Assembly: GCA_021779855.1 (NCBI GenBank) | Contig: JAJXZW010000002.1 | Coordinates: 1-64,000, forward strand | DNA: 64,000 nt | Origin: Actinomycetes bacterium | GTDB taxonomy: Bacteria > Actinomycetota > Acidimicrobiia > Acidimicrobiales > RAAP-2 | Direction of reading: 5' to 3' | In this document: positions 40,956 through 51,662 of the stretch, piece by piece | Position numbering within the stretch: position 1 is the stretch's first letter | Layout of the letters: the number at the start of each line of letters is the position of its first letter | Position numbers and translations under genes: made by a program | The notes under the pieces: generated by a model | What the model saw: only the letters and a program-made list of their open reading frames with translations | Told to the model about the DNA's origin: nothing | The model's database searches: none

Positions 40956-42338
40956 GTGTCCGGCGCCCGTATTTCCGCGATCACGCCGGGCTCGCCAGCC
41001 TCCCGGTGCGACCTCGCGGTCGGTGACGAGCTGGTGAGCGTCGGGGGGGTCGCCCCGGCCGACATCATCGCCTACCAACAGCTCGTCGACGGCCCCTCGC
41101 CGACCCTGGTCGTGCGCCGCCCCGGGGAGCCCCTCGCGCGCAAGGTCGTCGTCGACAAGATGGCCGGCGAGCCGGTGGGCCTGGCGATCGACTCAGCCGT
41201 CTTCGACCGGATCCGCACGTGCGACAACCACTGCACGTTCTGCTTCATCTACCAGTTGCCCAAGGGGCTGCGCCGCTCGCTCTACGTGAAGGACGACGAC
41301 TACCGCCTCTCGTTCCTCTACGGCAACTACACCACGTTGACCCGCTTCACCGAGCTCGACCTCGAGCGGGTCCTCGACGAGCGCCTCTCGCCGATCTACG
41401 TGTCGATCCACACGACGAACCCCGAGTTGCGCGCGGCCATGCTGCGCAACCCGCGGGGCGCCACGAGCCTGCGGTGGCTGCGCGAGCTGCTGGCGGCCGG
41501 GGTGAGCGTCCACGGCCAGGTGGTGGTCTGCCCGGGGGTCAACGACGGTGACGAGCTGGTGCGCACCCTCGACGACGTGATCACCCTCTACCCCGAGCTC
41601 GCCTCCCTCTCCCTGGTGCCGGTGGGGGTGAGCGACCTCTCGAACGAGGAGACGATGCGCCCGCACACGGCCGCCGAGGCCGCCGACGTGGTCGCGCTCG
41701 CCGAGCGCTACCAGGCCCTCACCCGGGACCTCTTCGGCTCCGCCCGGGTCTTCGCGAGCGACGAGTTCTACCTCGTGGCCGGGCTCGAGCCGCCGGGTCC
41801 GGAGTCCTTCGCCAGCCTCGACGAGGCCGAGAACGGCGTCGGCATGGTGGCCTCGTTCCGCCGGAGCTTCGCCGAGCGCACCGCGATGGCCCGCCTCGGC
41901 TCGGGCTTCTTCCAGTCCGTGGACGGCGCCCCGGCACTCGGCTATCGCGCGCCGCGCGCGCCCGGGTGCGTCGCGCCTCCCGGCGGGCCCACGGCCGGCG
42001 TGACGGTCCTCACCGGCGCGTACGCCGGGCCGCTCCTGCGCGACCTCCTCGACGAGCACGGCTACGCCCACGTCCAGGTCGTGGTCGTCGAGAACCGCTA
42101 CTTCGGCGGCAACATCAAGGTGGCGGGCCTGCTCACCGGCCCCGACCTCAACCGGGCCCTCGCCGGGGTGGCCCCCGGGCGGACCTGCCTGGTGCCCGAC
42201 GTCTGCCTCAACGAGGGCCGCTTCCTCGACGGCTCGACCCTCGAGGACCTCGTGCGCCCCGTGACCCCGGTGGCCACGACCGGCCTCGACCTGCGCCGGG
42301 CGCTCGACGCCGCCCTCGACCCGCTGGTGAGCACGTGA
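40956..42338 (+). CDS. PDZ-like / radical SAM / DUF512 protein
   Basis: ISAITPGSPASRCDLAVGDELVSVGG; RTCDNHCTFCFIYQLPKGLRRSLYVKDDDYRLSFLYGNYTTLT; NRYFGGNIKVAGLLTG. Confidence 0.92.
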   Translation: MSGARISAITPGSPASRCDLAVGDELVSVGGVAPADIIAYQQLVDGPSPTLVVRRPGEPLARKVVVDKMAGEPVGLAIDSAVFDRIRTCDNHCTFCFIYQLPKGLRRSLYVKDDDYRLSFLYGNYTTLTRFTELDLERVLDERLSPIYVSIHTTNPELRAAMLRNPRGATSLRWLRELLAAGVSVHGQVVVCPGVNDGDELVRTLDDVITLYPELASLSLVPVGVSDLSNEETMRPHTAAEAADVVALAERYQALTRDLFGSARVFASDEFYLVAGLEPPGPESFASLDEAENGVGMVASFRRSFAERTAMARLGSGFFQSVDGAPALGYRAPRAPGCVAPPGGPTAGVTVLTGAYAGPLLRDLLDEHGYAHVQVVVVENRYFGGNIKVAGLLTGPDLNRALAGVAPGRTCLVPDVCLNEGRFLDGSTLEDLVRPVTPVATTGLDLRRALDAALDPLVST

Positions 42339-43651
42339 GCCGCCCCCAGGTCGCCGTCGTGGGCCGGCCCAACGTCGGCAAGAGCTCCCTCGTGAACCGG
42401 CTGGCCGCCCGGCGCGTCGCCGTCGTCGAGCACCAGCGCGGGGTCACCCGCGACCGCACGAGCGCCGAGGTCGACTGGGCCGGCCGCTCCTTTGACGTCG
42501 TGGACACCGGCGGCTGGCTGGAGGCCGGTGACGACCTCGAGGAGAAGGTCTCGCGCCAGGCCGAGGCCGCCGTCGCCGGGGCCGACCTCGTCTTGTTCGT
42601 CGTCGACGCCGAGACCGGGCCGGTCGAGGAGGACGCGCGCGCCGCGCGCTGGATCCGCCGCAGCCACCGCCCGTTGCTGCTCGTCGCGAACAAGGCCGAC
42701 GACGCCGCCCGCGAGGCGGCGGCCTGGGAGTTTGTCGGCCTGGGCCTGGGCGACCCCTACGCGGTGAGCGCTTTGCACGGCCGCGGCGCCGGGGAGCTCC
42801 TCGACGCGATCGTGGCGCGGCTCCCGGAGGCCGGTGACGACGGACGCCCCGTCGACGAGGGCCCCGCTGGGGATCCGGCGGACCCGGGCGACGAGCTGCG
42901 GGTGGCGATCGTGGGCCGGCCCAACGTCGGCAAGTCGACCCTCTTCAACCGGCTCATCGGCGAGGAGCGCTCCGTCGTGCACGACCTCCCCGGCACGACC
43001 CGTGACGCCGTCGATACGGTCGTCGAGACCGGGGACGGACCCGTGCGCTTCATCGACACCGCCGGGCTCCGCCGGCGCGCGAGGACCGAGGCCGGGGTCG
43101 ACACCTACGCCACCCTGCGCAGCCTCAGGGCCCTCGACGGGGCCGACCTCGCGATTCTCGTGATCGACGCGACCGTGGGGGCCACCGGCCAGGACCAGCG
43201 CCTGGCCGAGCGCATCGCCGGGGCGGGCTGCCCGGCGGTCGTGGTGCTCAACAAGTGGGAGCTGGTCGCGACCGAGGCCCGCCCGGCGGTGCTCGCGTCG
43301 GTGGGCGAGCGACTCGCGTTCTTGGGCGACGCACCCCTCCTGAAGACGACGGCCACCACCGGGCGTGGCGTGCACCGCCTGTGGCCGGCGCTGGTCACGG
43401 CGGCCGAGGACTACGCCAAGCGGGTGCCCACGGGAGCCCTCAACCGGGCGATCCGCGACCTCCAGCAGCGCCAGCCGGCCCCGACGGGCAAGATCCGCTA
43501 CGCGGTCCAGGGCGCCAGCGAGCCCCCGACCTTCACGCTGTTCGTGGCCGGGCGGCTCCCCTCGACCTATCTGCGCTACGTCGAGCGGAGCCTGCGCGAG
43601 CGCTTTGAGCTCGGGACCTCCCCGATCCGAGTGAGGGTGCGCACCGAGTAG
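42335..43651 (+). CDS. der: Ribosome biogenesis GTPase Der
   Basis: Two G domains: VVGRPNVGKSSLVNRL and IVGRPNVGKSTLFNRLIGEERSVVHDLPGTTRD; KH-like C-terminus. Confidence 0.96.
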   Translation: MSRPQVAVVGRPNVGKSSLVNRLAARRVAVVEHQRGVTRDRTSAEVDWAGRSFDVVDTGGWLEAGDDLEEKVSRQAEAAVAGADLVLFVVDAETGPVEEDARAARWIRRSHRPLLLVANKADDAAREAAAWEFVGLGLGDPYAVSALHGRGAGELLDAIVARLPEAGDDGRPVDEGPAGDPADPGDELRVAIVGRPNVGKSTLFNRLIGEERSVVHDLPGTTRDAVDTVVETGDGPVRFIDTAGLRRRARTEAGVDTYATLRSLRALDGADLAILVIDATVGATGQDQRLAERIAGAGCPAVVVLNKWELVATEARPAVLASVGERLAFLGDAPLLKTTATTGRGVHRLWPALVTAAEDYAKRVPTGALNRAIRDLQQRQPAPTGKIRYAVQGASEPPTFTLFVAGRLPSTYLRYVERSLRERFELGTSPIRVRVRTE

Positions 43652-43833
43652 TGGAGCGGTGGTGCGAGACGTGCGACCGCCCCGTGGAGGGCGAGGTCTG
43701 CGAGATCTGCGGCGAACCCGTCCCCGAACCGACCCACGAGCCCGTCCCGTGGCGCTGGCGGCTCTTCATCGTCGCCACGGTCATCTACCTTGGGTGGCGC
43801 ATCTACCAGCTGATCCACTGGCTCGCCCACTGA
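43651..43833 (+). CDS. Small zinc-ribbon plus TM protein
   Basis: MERWCETCDRPVEGEVCEICGEPVPEPTHEPVPWRWRLFIVATVIYLGWRIYQLIHWLAH; start overlaps der stop by 1 nt. Confidence 0.75.
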   Translation: MERWCETCDRPVEGEVCEICGEPVPEPTHEPVPWRWRLFIVATVIYLGWRIYQLIHWLAH

Positions 43834-43869
43834 CCCTGGGTAGTGTGGCCTGCGTTCGAAGGAGGCACC

Positions 43870-44385
43870 GTGCCGATCTACGCCCTGGGTGAGCGCACCC
43901 CGACCGTCCACCCCGAGGCCTTCGTGCACCCCGACGCCGTGGTGATCGGCGACGTGCGCATCGGTGCCGGATCCTCGGTCTGGCCCGGGGCCGTCCTGCG
44001 CGGCGACTACGGGACGGTCATCGTCGGCGAGCGGACCTCGATCCAGGACGGGACCGTGGTGCACGCCGTCGCCGAGTTCCCCACGGTGATCGGCAGCGAC
44101 TGCGTGGTCGGCCACCTGGCTCACCTCGAGGGCTGCGTGATCGAAGACGGCGCCCTCGTGGGCAGCGGCTCGATCGTCCTGCACCACGCGACCGTCCACT
44201 CGGGCGCGACCGTCGCGGCGGGGGCCGTGGTGCGCAACCGCACCGACGTGCCCGAGGGCGCGCTCGCGGTAGGGGTCCCGGCCACCGTGCGCGAAGGGGC
44301 GAGCGACGTCGAGCTCATTCGCCACTCGGCCGAGCTCTACGTCAACAACGCCCGGCGCTACCGCGAGCAGCTCCGCGCGCTCTAG
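43870..44385 (+). CDS. Gamma-carbonic anhydrase-like hexapeptide-repeat protein
   Basis: Hexapeptide repeats; GDVRIGAGSSVWPGAVLRGDYGTVIVGERTSIQDGTVVHA; VGHLAHLEG. Confidence 0.88.
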   Translation: MPIYALGERTPTVHPEAFVHPDAVVIGDVRIGAGSSVWPGAVLRGDYGTVIVGERTSIQDGTVVHAVAEFPTVIGSDCVVGHLAHLEGCVIEDGALVGSGSIVLHHATVHSGATVAAGAVVRNRTDVPEGALAVGVPATVREGASDVELIRHSAELYVNNARRYREQLRAL

Positions 44386-45401
44386 GCGTTGGTGATCGCG
44401 ACGAGTCGCTCAAGGGCTCGCGCCGCGTGGCCCTCGACGACCGCCGCGCTCGCCAGGGCGAAGCCCTGGACGAGGCTGTCGACGCGGTCCGCGACGCGCA
44501 GCGCCAGGGCGGCGTTCGCGCAGACCACGTCGAAGACGGGTCCCTGACGACCCTCGAGGAAGGCCCGCACCACGCCGACGTTGTGGGCGAGGTCGCCGCC
44601 GCGGATCGCGATCGTCTCGTGGCGCAGTCCGAGCTCCCCGGGCGCGTCGAGGGTCTCGGGCACCACGGCGAGGGACGTCACGTCCATGAGCCTCGACGGC
44701 GCGGCGAGGGTGAGCTCGTCGAGCCCGTCGCCGCCGTGGACCAGGATCGAGTGGTCGGTGCCGCGCGCGAACAGCACCCGCGCCATGCGCTCGAGCTGGG
44801 GCTCGTGGGCCACGCCGATCAGGGCACGGCGCACGAGCCCCGGGTTGGCGAGGGGTCCGAGGACGTTGAAGACCGTCCGGAAGTTGAGGGCCCGCCGGAT
44901 CGGGCCGAGGTAGCCGAGGCCCTGGTGGTAGGCGGGCGCGAACAGGAAGCCGATGCCGGCCTCGTCGACGCAGGCCGCGGCCACCTCGGCCGGCACGTCC
45001 AGGCGGACCCCGAGCGCCTCGAGCACGTCGGCCGCCCCGACCGAGGAGGAGGCGGCGCGGTTGCCGTGCTTGGCGACGGGCACCCCGCACCCGGCGACCG
45101 CGAGGGCGGCCATGGTCGAGACGTTCACCGAGTGGAGCTGGTCGCCCCCGGTGCCCACGATGTCGATGGCCGCCGCTCCGACGTCGAAGGTCGTGGCCGC
45201 GTCGATCATGGCGTCGACGAAGCCGGTCATCTCCTCGACCGTCTCTCCCTTGACGGTGAGGGCGGTGAGGAAGCTCGCGATCTGCACGCCCTCGACCCGT
45301 CCGGCCAGGATCTCGGCGAGCGCGTCCCGGGCGGCCGCACGCTCCATGTCGGTGCCGCGCACGAGGGGGTTCAAGACCTCGAGGGCGAACGACGCGATCA
45401 C
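44382..45401 (-). CDS. trpD: Anthranilate phosphoribosyltransferase
   Basis: IDIVGTGGDQLHSVNVSTMAALAVAGCGVPVAKHGNRAASSSVGAADVLEALG. Confidence 0.95.
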   Translation of the reverse strand: MIASFALEVLNPLVRGTDMERAAARDALAEILAGRVEGVQIASFLTALTVKGETVEEMTGFVDAMIDAATTFDVGAAAIDIVGTGGDQLHSVNVSTMAALAVAGCGVPVAKHGNRAASSSVGAADVLEALGVRLDVPAEVAAACVDEAGIGFLFAPAYHQGLGYLGPIRRALNFRTVFNVLGPLANPGLVRRALIGVAHEPQLERMARVLFARGTDHSILVHGGDGLDELTLAAPSRLMDVTSLAVVPETLDAPGELGLRHETIAIRGGDLAHNVGVVRAFLEGRQGPVFDVVCANAALALRVADRVDSLVQGFALASAAVVEGHAARALERLVAITNA

Positions 45402-45421
45402 GCGCGGGCCTCTCGCAGCAT
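45398..45421 (-). CDS. Candidate leaderless mini-ORF MLREARA overlapping the trpD start (GTGA)
   Basis: TATCGT (45433-45428), TGCGAG, ATG CTG CGA GAG GCC CGC GCG TGA; TGA overlaps GTG of trpD. Confidence 0.35.
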   Translation of the reverse strand: MLREARA

Positions 45422-45427
45422 CTCGCA

Positions 45428-45468
45428 ACGATACCCGCGGTCGTCGTGGCGGCCCACCCGGGTACCAT
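45428..45468. promoter_or_regulatory. Divergent promoter region trpD(-)/trpCF(+)
   Basis: Minus -10 TATCGT (45428-45433); plus -10 TACCAT (45463-45468), 6 nt from ATG 45475. Confidence 0.6.
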
Positions 45469-45474
45469 GCCGTG

Positions 45475-46890
45475 ATGGGCGCCACCTACCTCGACGACAT
45501 CGTCGCGTGGCACCGCCGGCGCGCCGCCGCCGACGGCCGTGACTGGCGTGCCCGCCTCGACGCGCCGGCCTACGCCGGACCCTCGGCCCGTTCGGCCCTC
45601 GCCGGGGGACCGCGCCTGAAGGTCATCGCCGAGGTGAAGCGCCGCTCCCCGTCGCGCGGGGTGCTCCGGGCCGGCCTCGACGCCTCCGACCAGGCTCGCG
45701 ACTACGTCGCCGGGGGCGCGGCGATGGTCTCGGTGCTCACCGACGGGCCCCACTTCGGCGGGTCGCTCGAGGACCTGGCGGCGGTGCGCGCCGCCGTGCC
45801 GGTGCCCCTCCTGCGCAAGGACTTCACGGTCGCTGAGAACGACGTGCTCGACGCGCGCGACGCCGGGGCGGCCGCCGTGCTGCTCATCGTGGCCGCCCTC
45901 GACGAGGCCGAGCTCGCGCACTACCACGAGCTCGCCGAGCGCGTCGGGCTCGACGCGCTCGTCGAGGTCCACGACGAGGCCGAGGCCGCGCGCGCGTGCG
46001 ACGTCGGGGCGACCCTCGTCGGGGTGAACCAGCGGGACCTGCGCACCTTCGACGTCGATCCCGAGCGGGCCGCGCGGGTGGCGGCGTCCCTGCCCTCGGG
46101 GTGCCTGCGGGTGTGCGAGTCGGGGCTCGCGACCCCCGCCGACGCGCGCCGGGCCGCCGAGGCGGGCTTCGACGCCGTGCTCGTGGGCGAGGCCCTCGTC
46201 ACCGCCGCGGACCCGGTGGCGGCGGTGCGTGCCTTCGCCGCCGTCGAGCCGCGGCGGTCGCTCGCCGGGACCGTCAAGGTCTGCGGAGTGACGAGCGTCG
46301 AGGACGCTCTCGCGTGCGCCGAGGCCGGCGCGGACGCGATCGGGGTGATCCTCGCCGACTCCCCGCGCCGGGTGGCCCCCGAGCGGGCCCGGGCCATCGC
46401 CCGCGCGCTCGAGGGCCGTGCGATCCGCGTCGCGGTCTTCAAGGACCAGTCGGCCGACGAGATCCGCGCGGCGCTCGCCGGGCTCGCGGTCGACGCCGTC
46501 CAGGTGCACGGGCCGCTCGAGGCGGGCCTGCGCGACGAGCTGCGTGACCGCGGGGTCCGGGTCATCAAGGCCCTGAGCGTGGGCGAGGGGGAGTGGTCGA
46601 CCTACGACGAGCGCCGCGTCGACGCCGTGCTCGTCGACGGCCCGGTCCCGGGGTCGGGGCGCCGCCACGGCTACGCCGGGCGCGCCGAGCGGCCCTTCGC
46701 GGTGCCCGTGATCGTCGCGGGCGGGCTCGACGCGAGCAACGTCGCCGGAGTCGTCACGGCGACCGGCGCCGACGGCGTGGACTGCGCGACGGGGGTCGAG
46801 TCCGCCCCCGGGCGCAAGGACCCGGCCCAGGTCCGCGATTTCGTCGCGGCGGCGCGCGCGGCCCTCGCGCGAACGGGGGAGCGGCGATGA
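45475..46890 (+). CDS. Fused indole-3-glycerol-phosphate synthase / phosphoribosylanthranilate isomerase (TrpC-TrpF)
   Basis: N-half [17 protein letters not shown]...LLRKDFTV...[12 protein letters not shown]-half [27 protein letters not shown]...[12 protein letters not shown]. Confidence 0.93.
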   Translation: MGATYLDDIVAWHRRRAAADGRDWRARLDAPAYAGPSARSALAGGPRLKVIAEVKRRSPSRGVLRAGLDASDQARDYVAGGAAMVSVLTDGPHFGGSLEDLAAVRAAVPVPLLRKDFTVAENDVLDARDAGAAAVLLIVAALDEAELAHYHELAERVGLDALVEVHDEAEAARACDVGATLVGVNQRDLRTFDVDPERAARVAASLPSGCLRVCESGLATPADARRAAEAGFDAVLVGEALVTAADPVAAVRAFAAVEPRRSLAGTVKVCGVTSVEDALACAEAGADAIGVILADSPRRVAPERARAIARALEGRAIRVAVFKDQSADEIRAALAGLAVDAVQVHGPLEAGLRDELRDRGVRVIKALSVGEGEWSTYDERRVDAVLVDGPVPGSGRRHGYAGRAERPFAVPVIVAGGLDASNVAGVVTATGADGVDCATGVESAPGRKDPAQVRDFVAAARAALARTGERR

Positions 46891-48059
46891 GCGTGATGGG
46901 GGCCCCGGACGGGCGCGGTCGCTTCGGCGAGTTCGGGGGCCGCTTCGTGCCCGAGGCGCTCGTGCCGGCCTGCCTGGAGCTGGAGTCCGCCTTCACCGAG
47001 GCCTGGGCCGACCCCGCCTTCGTGGCCGAGTTCCACCAGACCCTGCGCCTCTTCGGCGGTCGCCCGACCCCGGTGACGCCGTTGGCCAGGCTCTCGGAGC
47101 GCCTGGGACTGCGCGTCTACGCCAAGCGCGAGGACCTCGCCCACACGGGCTCGCACAAGATCAACAACGTCGTCGGCCAGGCCCTGCTCACGCGTCGCAT
47201 GGGCAAGGGCCGCGTGATCGCCGAGACCGGCGCGGGCCAGCACGGCGTGGCCACCGCGACGGCGGCCGCCCGGCTAGGGCTCGACTGCACCGTCTTCATG
47301 GGCGAGGTCGACACCCGACGCCAGGAGCTCAACGTCTTTCGCATGGAGCTGCTCGGCGCGAAGGTCGTGCCGGTGACCACCGGGAGCCGCACGCTCAAGG
47401 ACGCCGTGAACGAGGCGCTGCGCGAGTGGGTCACCTGCGTCGCCGACACCCACTACTGCCTCGGTTCGGTGATGGGGCCCCACCCCTTCCCGTGGATGGT
47501 GCGCGAGTTCCAGCGCGTCATCGGTGACGAGGCTCGCGCCCAGCTCGAGGACCTCGGCGTCGGCGTGCCCGACGTCGTCGTCGCCTGCGTCGGCGGAGGC
47601 TCGAACGCGGCCGGGGTCTTCGCCGGCTTCGCCGACACCCGCGCGCGGCTGGTCGGCGTCGAGGCGGCCGGGGGGTCGGCGATCGGCCACGGCGCGCCCG
47701 GGATCCTGCACGGGATGCGCTCGATGCTGCTCCAGGACGAGTTCGGCCAGATCGAGGAGGCCCAGTCGATCTCGGCGGGACTCGACTACCCGGGTATCGG
47801 CCCCGAGCACGCCCACCTCGCGGCCTCCGGTCGGGCGCAGTACGTCGAGATCTCCGACGACGAGGTCCTGGACGGGCTCACCCTGTTGAGCGAGACCGAG
47901 GGGATCATCCCCGCGCTCGAGACGGCCCACGCGGTCGCCTGGGTCGCCGGCGCCGCCGGCAACGAGCTCGCGCCGGGCGCGACGGTCCTGCTCAACCTGT
48001 CGGGTCGGGGCGACAAGGACGTGGCCCAGGTGCGTGCCCTGATGAGGGGGGGCGGGTGA
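46887..48059 (+). CDS. trpB: Tryptophan synthase beta subunit
   Basis: [48 protein letters not shown]. Confidence 0.97.
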   Translation: MSVMGAPDGRGRFGEFGGRFVPEALVPACLELESAFTEAWADPAFVAEFHQTLRLFGGRPTPVTPLARLSERLGLRVYAKREDLAHTGSHKINNVVGQALLTRRMGKGRVIAETGAGQHGVATATAAARLGLDCTVFMGEVDTRRQELNVFRMELLGAKVVPVTTGSRTLKDAVNEALREWVTCVADTHYCLGSVMGPHPFPWMVREFQRVIGDEARAQLEDLGVGVPDVVVACVGGGSNAAGVFAGFADTRARLVGVEAAGGSAIGHGAPGILHGMRSMLLQDEFGQIEEAQSISAGLDYPGIGPEHAHLAASGRAQYVEISDDEVLDGLTLLSETEGIIPALETAHAVAWVAGAAGNELAPGATVLLNLSGRGDKDVAQVRALMRGGG

Positions 48060-48829
48060 CCACCCTGGACGAGCGCCTGAGCGCGGCGCGCGCGGGCGGG
48101 CGGCGCGCGCTCGTGCCCTACCTGATGGCCGGGGCCCGCCCGGACTGGACGCGGCTGCTGGAGGCGGCCGTCGCGGGCGGCGCCGACGCCCTCGAGGTGG
48201 GCCTGCCCTTCTCGGACCCCATGATGGACGGACCCGTCATACAGGAGGCGGGCCTCGCGGCGCTGGCGGCCGGCACCACGCTGGACTCGGTCTGCGCCGA
48301 GCTCGGCGCGCTCGACCTCGGGGTGCCGCTCGTGGCGATGACCTACTGCAACGTCGTGTACCACTACGGCCTCGAGCGCGCGGCCGGCCGGCTCCGCGAG
48401 GCCGGGGTGCTCGGGACCATCCTGCCCGACCTCGCCCTCGAGGAGATCGATTCGTGGGCGGCGGTGTGTGACGCGGGGGACCTCGCGACCGTTCTGATGG
48501 TCGCGCCCTCGACGCCGCCGGAGCGGGTCGCGCGCGTGGCGGCGCGTTCGCGCGGTTTCGTCTACGCCGCGGCGCGCATGGCCGTCACCGGGGCCGCCGA
48601 CGGCCTCGGCGACGGGGTGGCCGTCGTCGAGCGGATCCGCGCGGTCTCACCCGTCCCGGCCTACCTCGGGATCGGCATCGCGAGCCCCGAGCAGGCCCGG
48701 GCGGCGGCGACGGCGGCCGACGGGGCGATCGTCGGGTCGGCCCTGGTGCGACGGGTGCTCGACGGGGCGAGCCCCGAGCAGGTCGAGACCTTCGTGCGGG
48801 GTCTCCGCGAGGCGATCGACGCGCCCTAG
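48056..48829 (+). CDS. trpA: Tryptophan synthase alpha subunit
   Basis: [61 protein letters not shown]. Confidence 0.95.
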   Translation: MTTLDERLSAARAGGRRALVPYLMAGARPDWTRLLEAAVAGGADALEVGLPFSDPMMDGPVIQEAGLAALAAGTTLDSVCAELGALDLGVPLVAMTYCNVVYHYGLERAAGRLREAGVLGTILPDLALEEIDSWAAVCDAGDLATVLMVAPSTPPERVARVAARSRGFVYAAARMAVTGAADGLGDGVAVVERIRAVSPVPAYLGIGIASPEQARAAATAADGAIVGSALVRRVLDGASPEQVETFVRGLREAIDAP

Positions 48830-48971
48830 GGTCGCTGGCCCCTGAGGCGCCGCGGCCATTCGCCTTTGTGGACGCGGCCCAGCGGATATCACGCACGGCG
48901 GGTCCCGCATGGTGTGTAATCACAGTGGGTCGTCACCCCGACGGCCCGCTGACACACGTGTGGGGGAATGA

Positions 48972-49532
48972 ATGGAACACAAGGTCGCGGACCCCGGCCC
49001 ACTAGGGCTTGCGGGTTTCGCAATGACAACGTTCTGCCTCAGCAGTGCGAATGCCAACATTTGGCATGGTGCTGGGCTTGAGGCAGCGCTGAGCTTGGCC
49101 CTCTTTTACGGGGGCATCGTCCAGGTCCTTGCCGGCATGTGGGAGTTCGTCCGAAAGAACACCTTCGGGGCTCTCGCGTTCTCGTCGTACGGAGCGTTCT
49201 GGCTGTCGTTATACGCCATCTTCCAGTTCCACCTGGCCGGCGGCGGCTCGGACACCGTAGGTATCTTCCTGCTCGGTTGGACGATATTTACGGCGTACAT
49301 GACCATCGCGGCGCTCCGAACGAACCTGGCGCTCGTCGTCGTGTTCGTCCTGCTGCTGGTGACCTTCCTGCTGCTGACCATCGGCAACTGGGGCGCCGGG
49401 CACGCCAGCGTGGTCCACGCCGGTGGCTGGGTCGGGATCGTCACCGCGGCCGCGGCGTGGTACACGTCGATGGCCGGGGTCGTCAACGAGACCCACGGAA
49501 AAGTCCTTTTCCCGGTCGGTCGGCGCGGCTAA
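48972..49532 (+). CDS. GPR1/FUN34/YaaH (SatP)-family acetate transporter
   Basis: DPGPLGLAGFAMTTFCLSSANANIWH; ALFYGGIVQVLAGMWEFVRKNTFGALAFSSYGAFWLS. Confidence 0.92.
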   Translation: MEHKVADPGPLGLAGFAMTTFCLSSANANIWHGAGLEAALSLALFYGGIVQVLAGMWEFVRKNTFGALAFSSYGAFWLSLYAIFQFHLAGGGSDTVGIFLLGWTIFTAYMTIAALRTNLALVVVFVLLLVTFLLLTIGNWGAGHASVVHAGGWVGIVTAAAAWYTSMAGVVNETHGKVLFPVGRRG

Positions 49533-49569
49533 CCTAGGGGTCACTGGTGGCTTGCCACCGGACCCAACC

Positions 49570-49610
49570 GCCAACAGCGCCCGCTCCGCAAGGAGTCGGG
49601 CGCTGTTGGC
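49570..49610 (+). terminator. Strong hairpin between the acetate transporter gene and acs
   Basis: Perfect 14-bp stem GCCAACAGCGCCCG / CGGGCGCTGTTGGC, 13-nt loop with inner CTCC...GGAG; no U-tract. Confidence 0.7.
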
Positions 49611-49692
49611 ATTCGTGGACGAATGAGGGGTACTGTCAGGAAAGTCGCCGACGAGGGTCGGTCGAGAGGGACACGCACGAGTAGGGGGAACG

Positions 49693-51657
<1,965 letters not shown>

Positions 51658-51662
51658 TCGGG

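Noticed and set aside
45398-45421. Classical trp attenuator leader peptide
   Set aside because: The mini-ORF has no Trp codons and no terminator/antiterminator pair was found.
44410-46668. 752-aa minus-strand ORF
   Set aside because: Shadow of trpD and trpCF in another frame.
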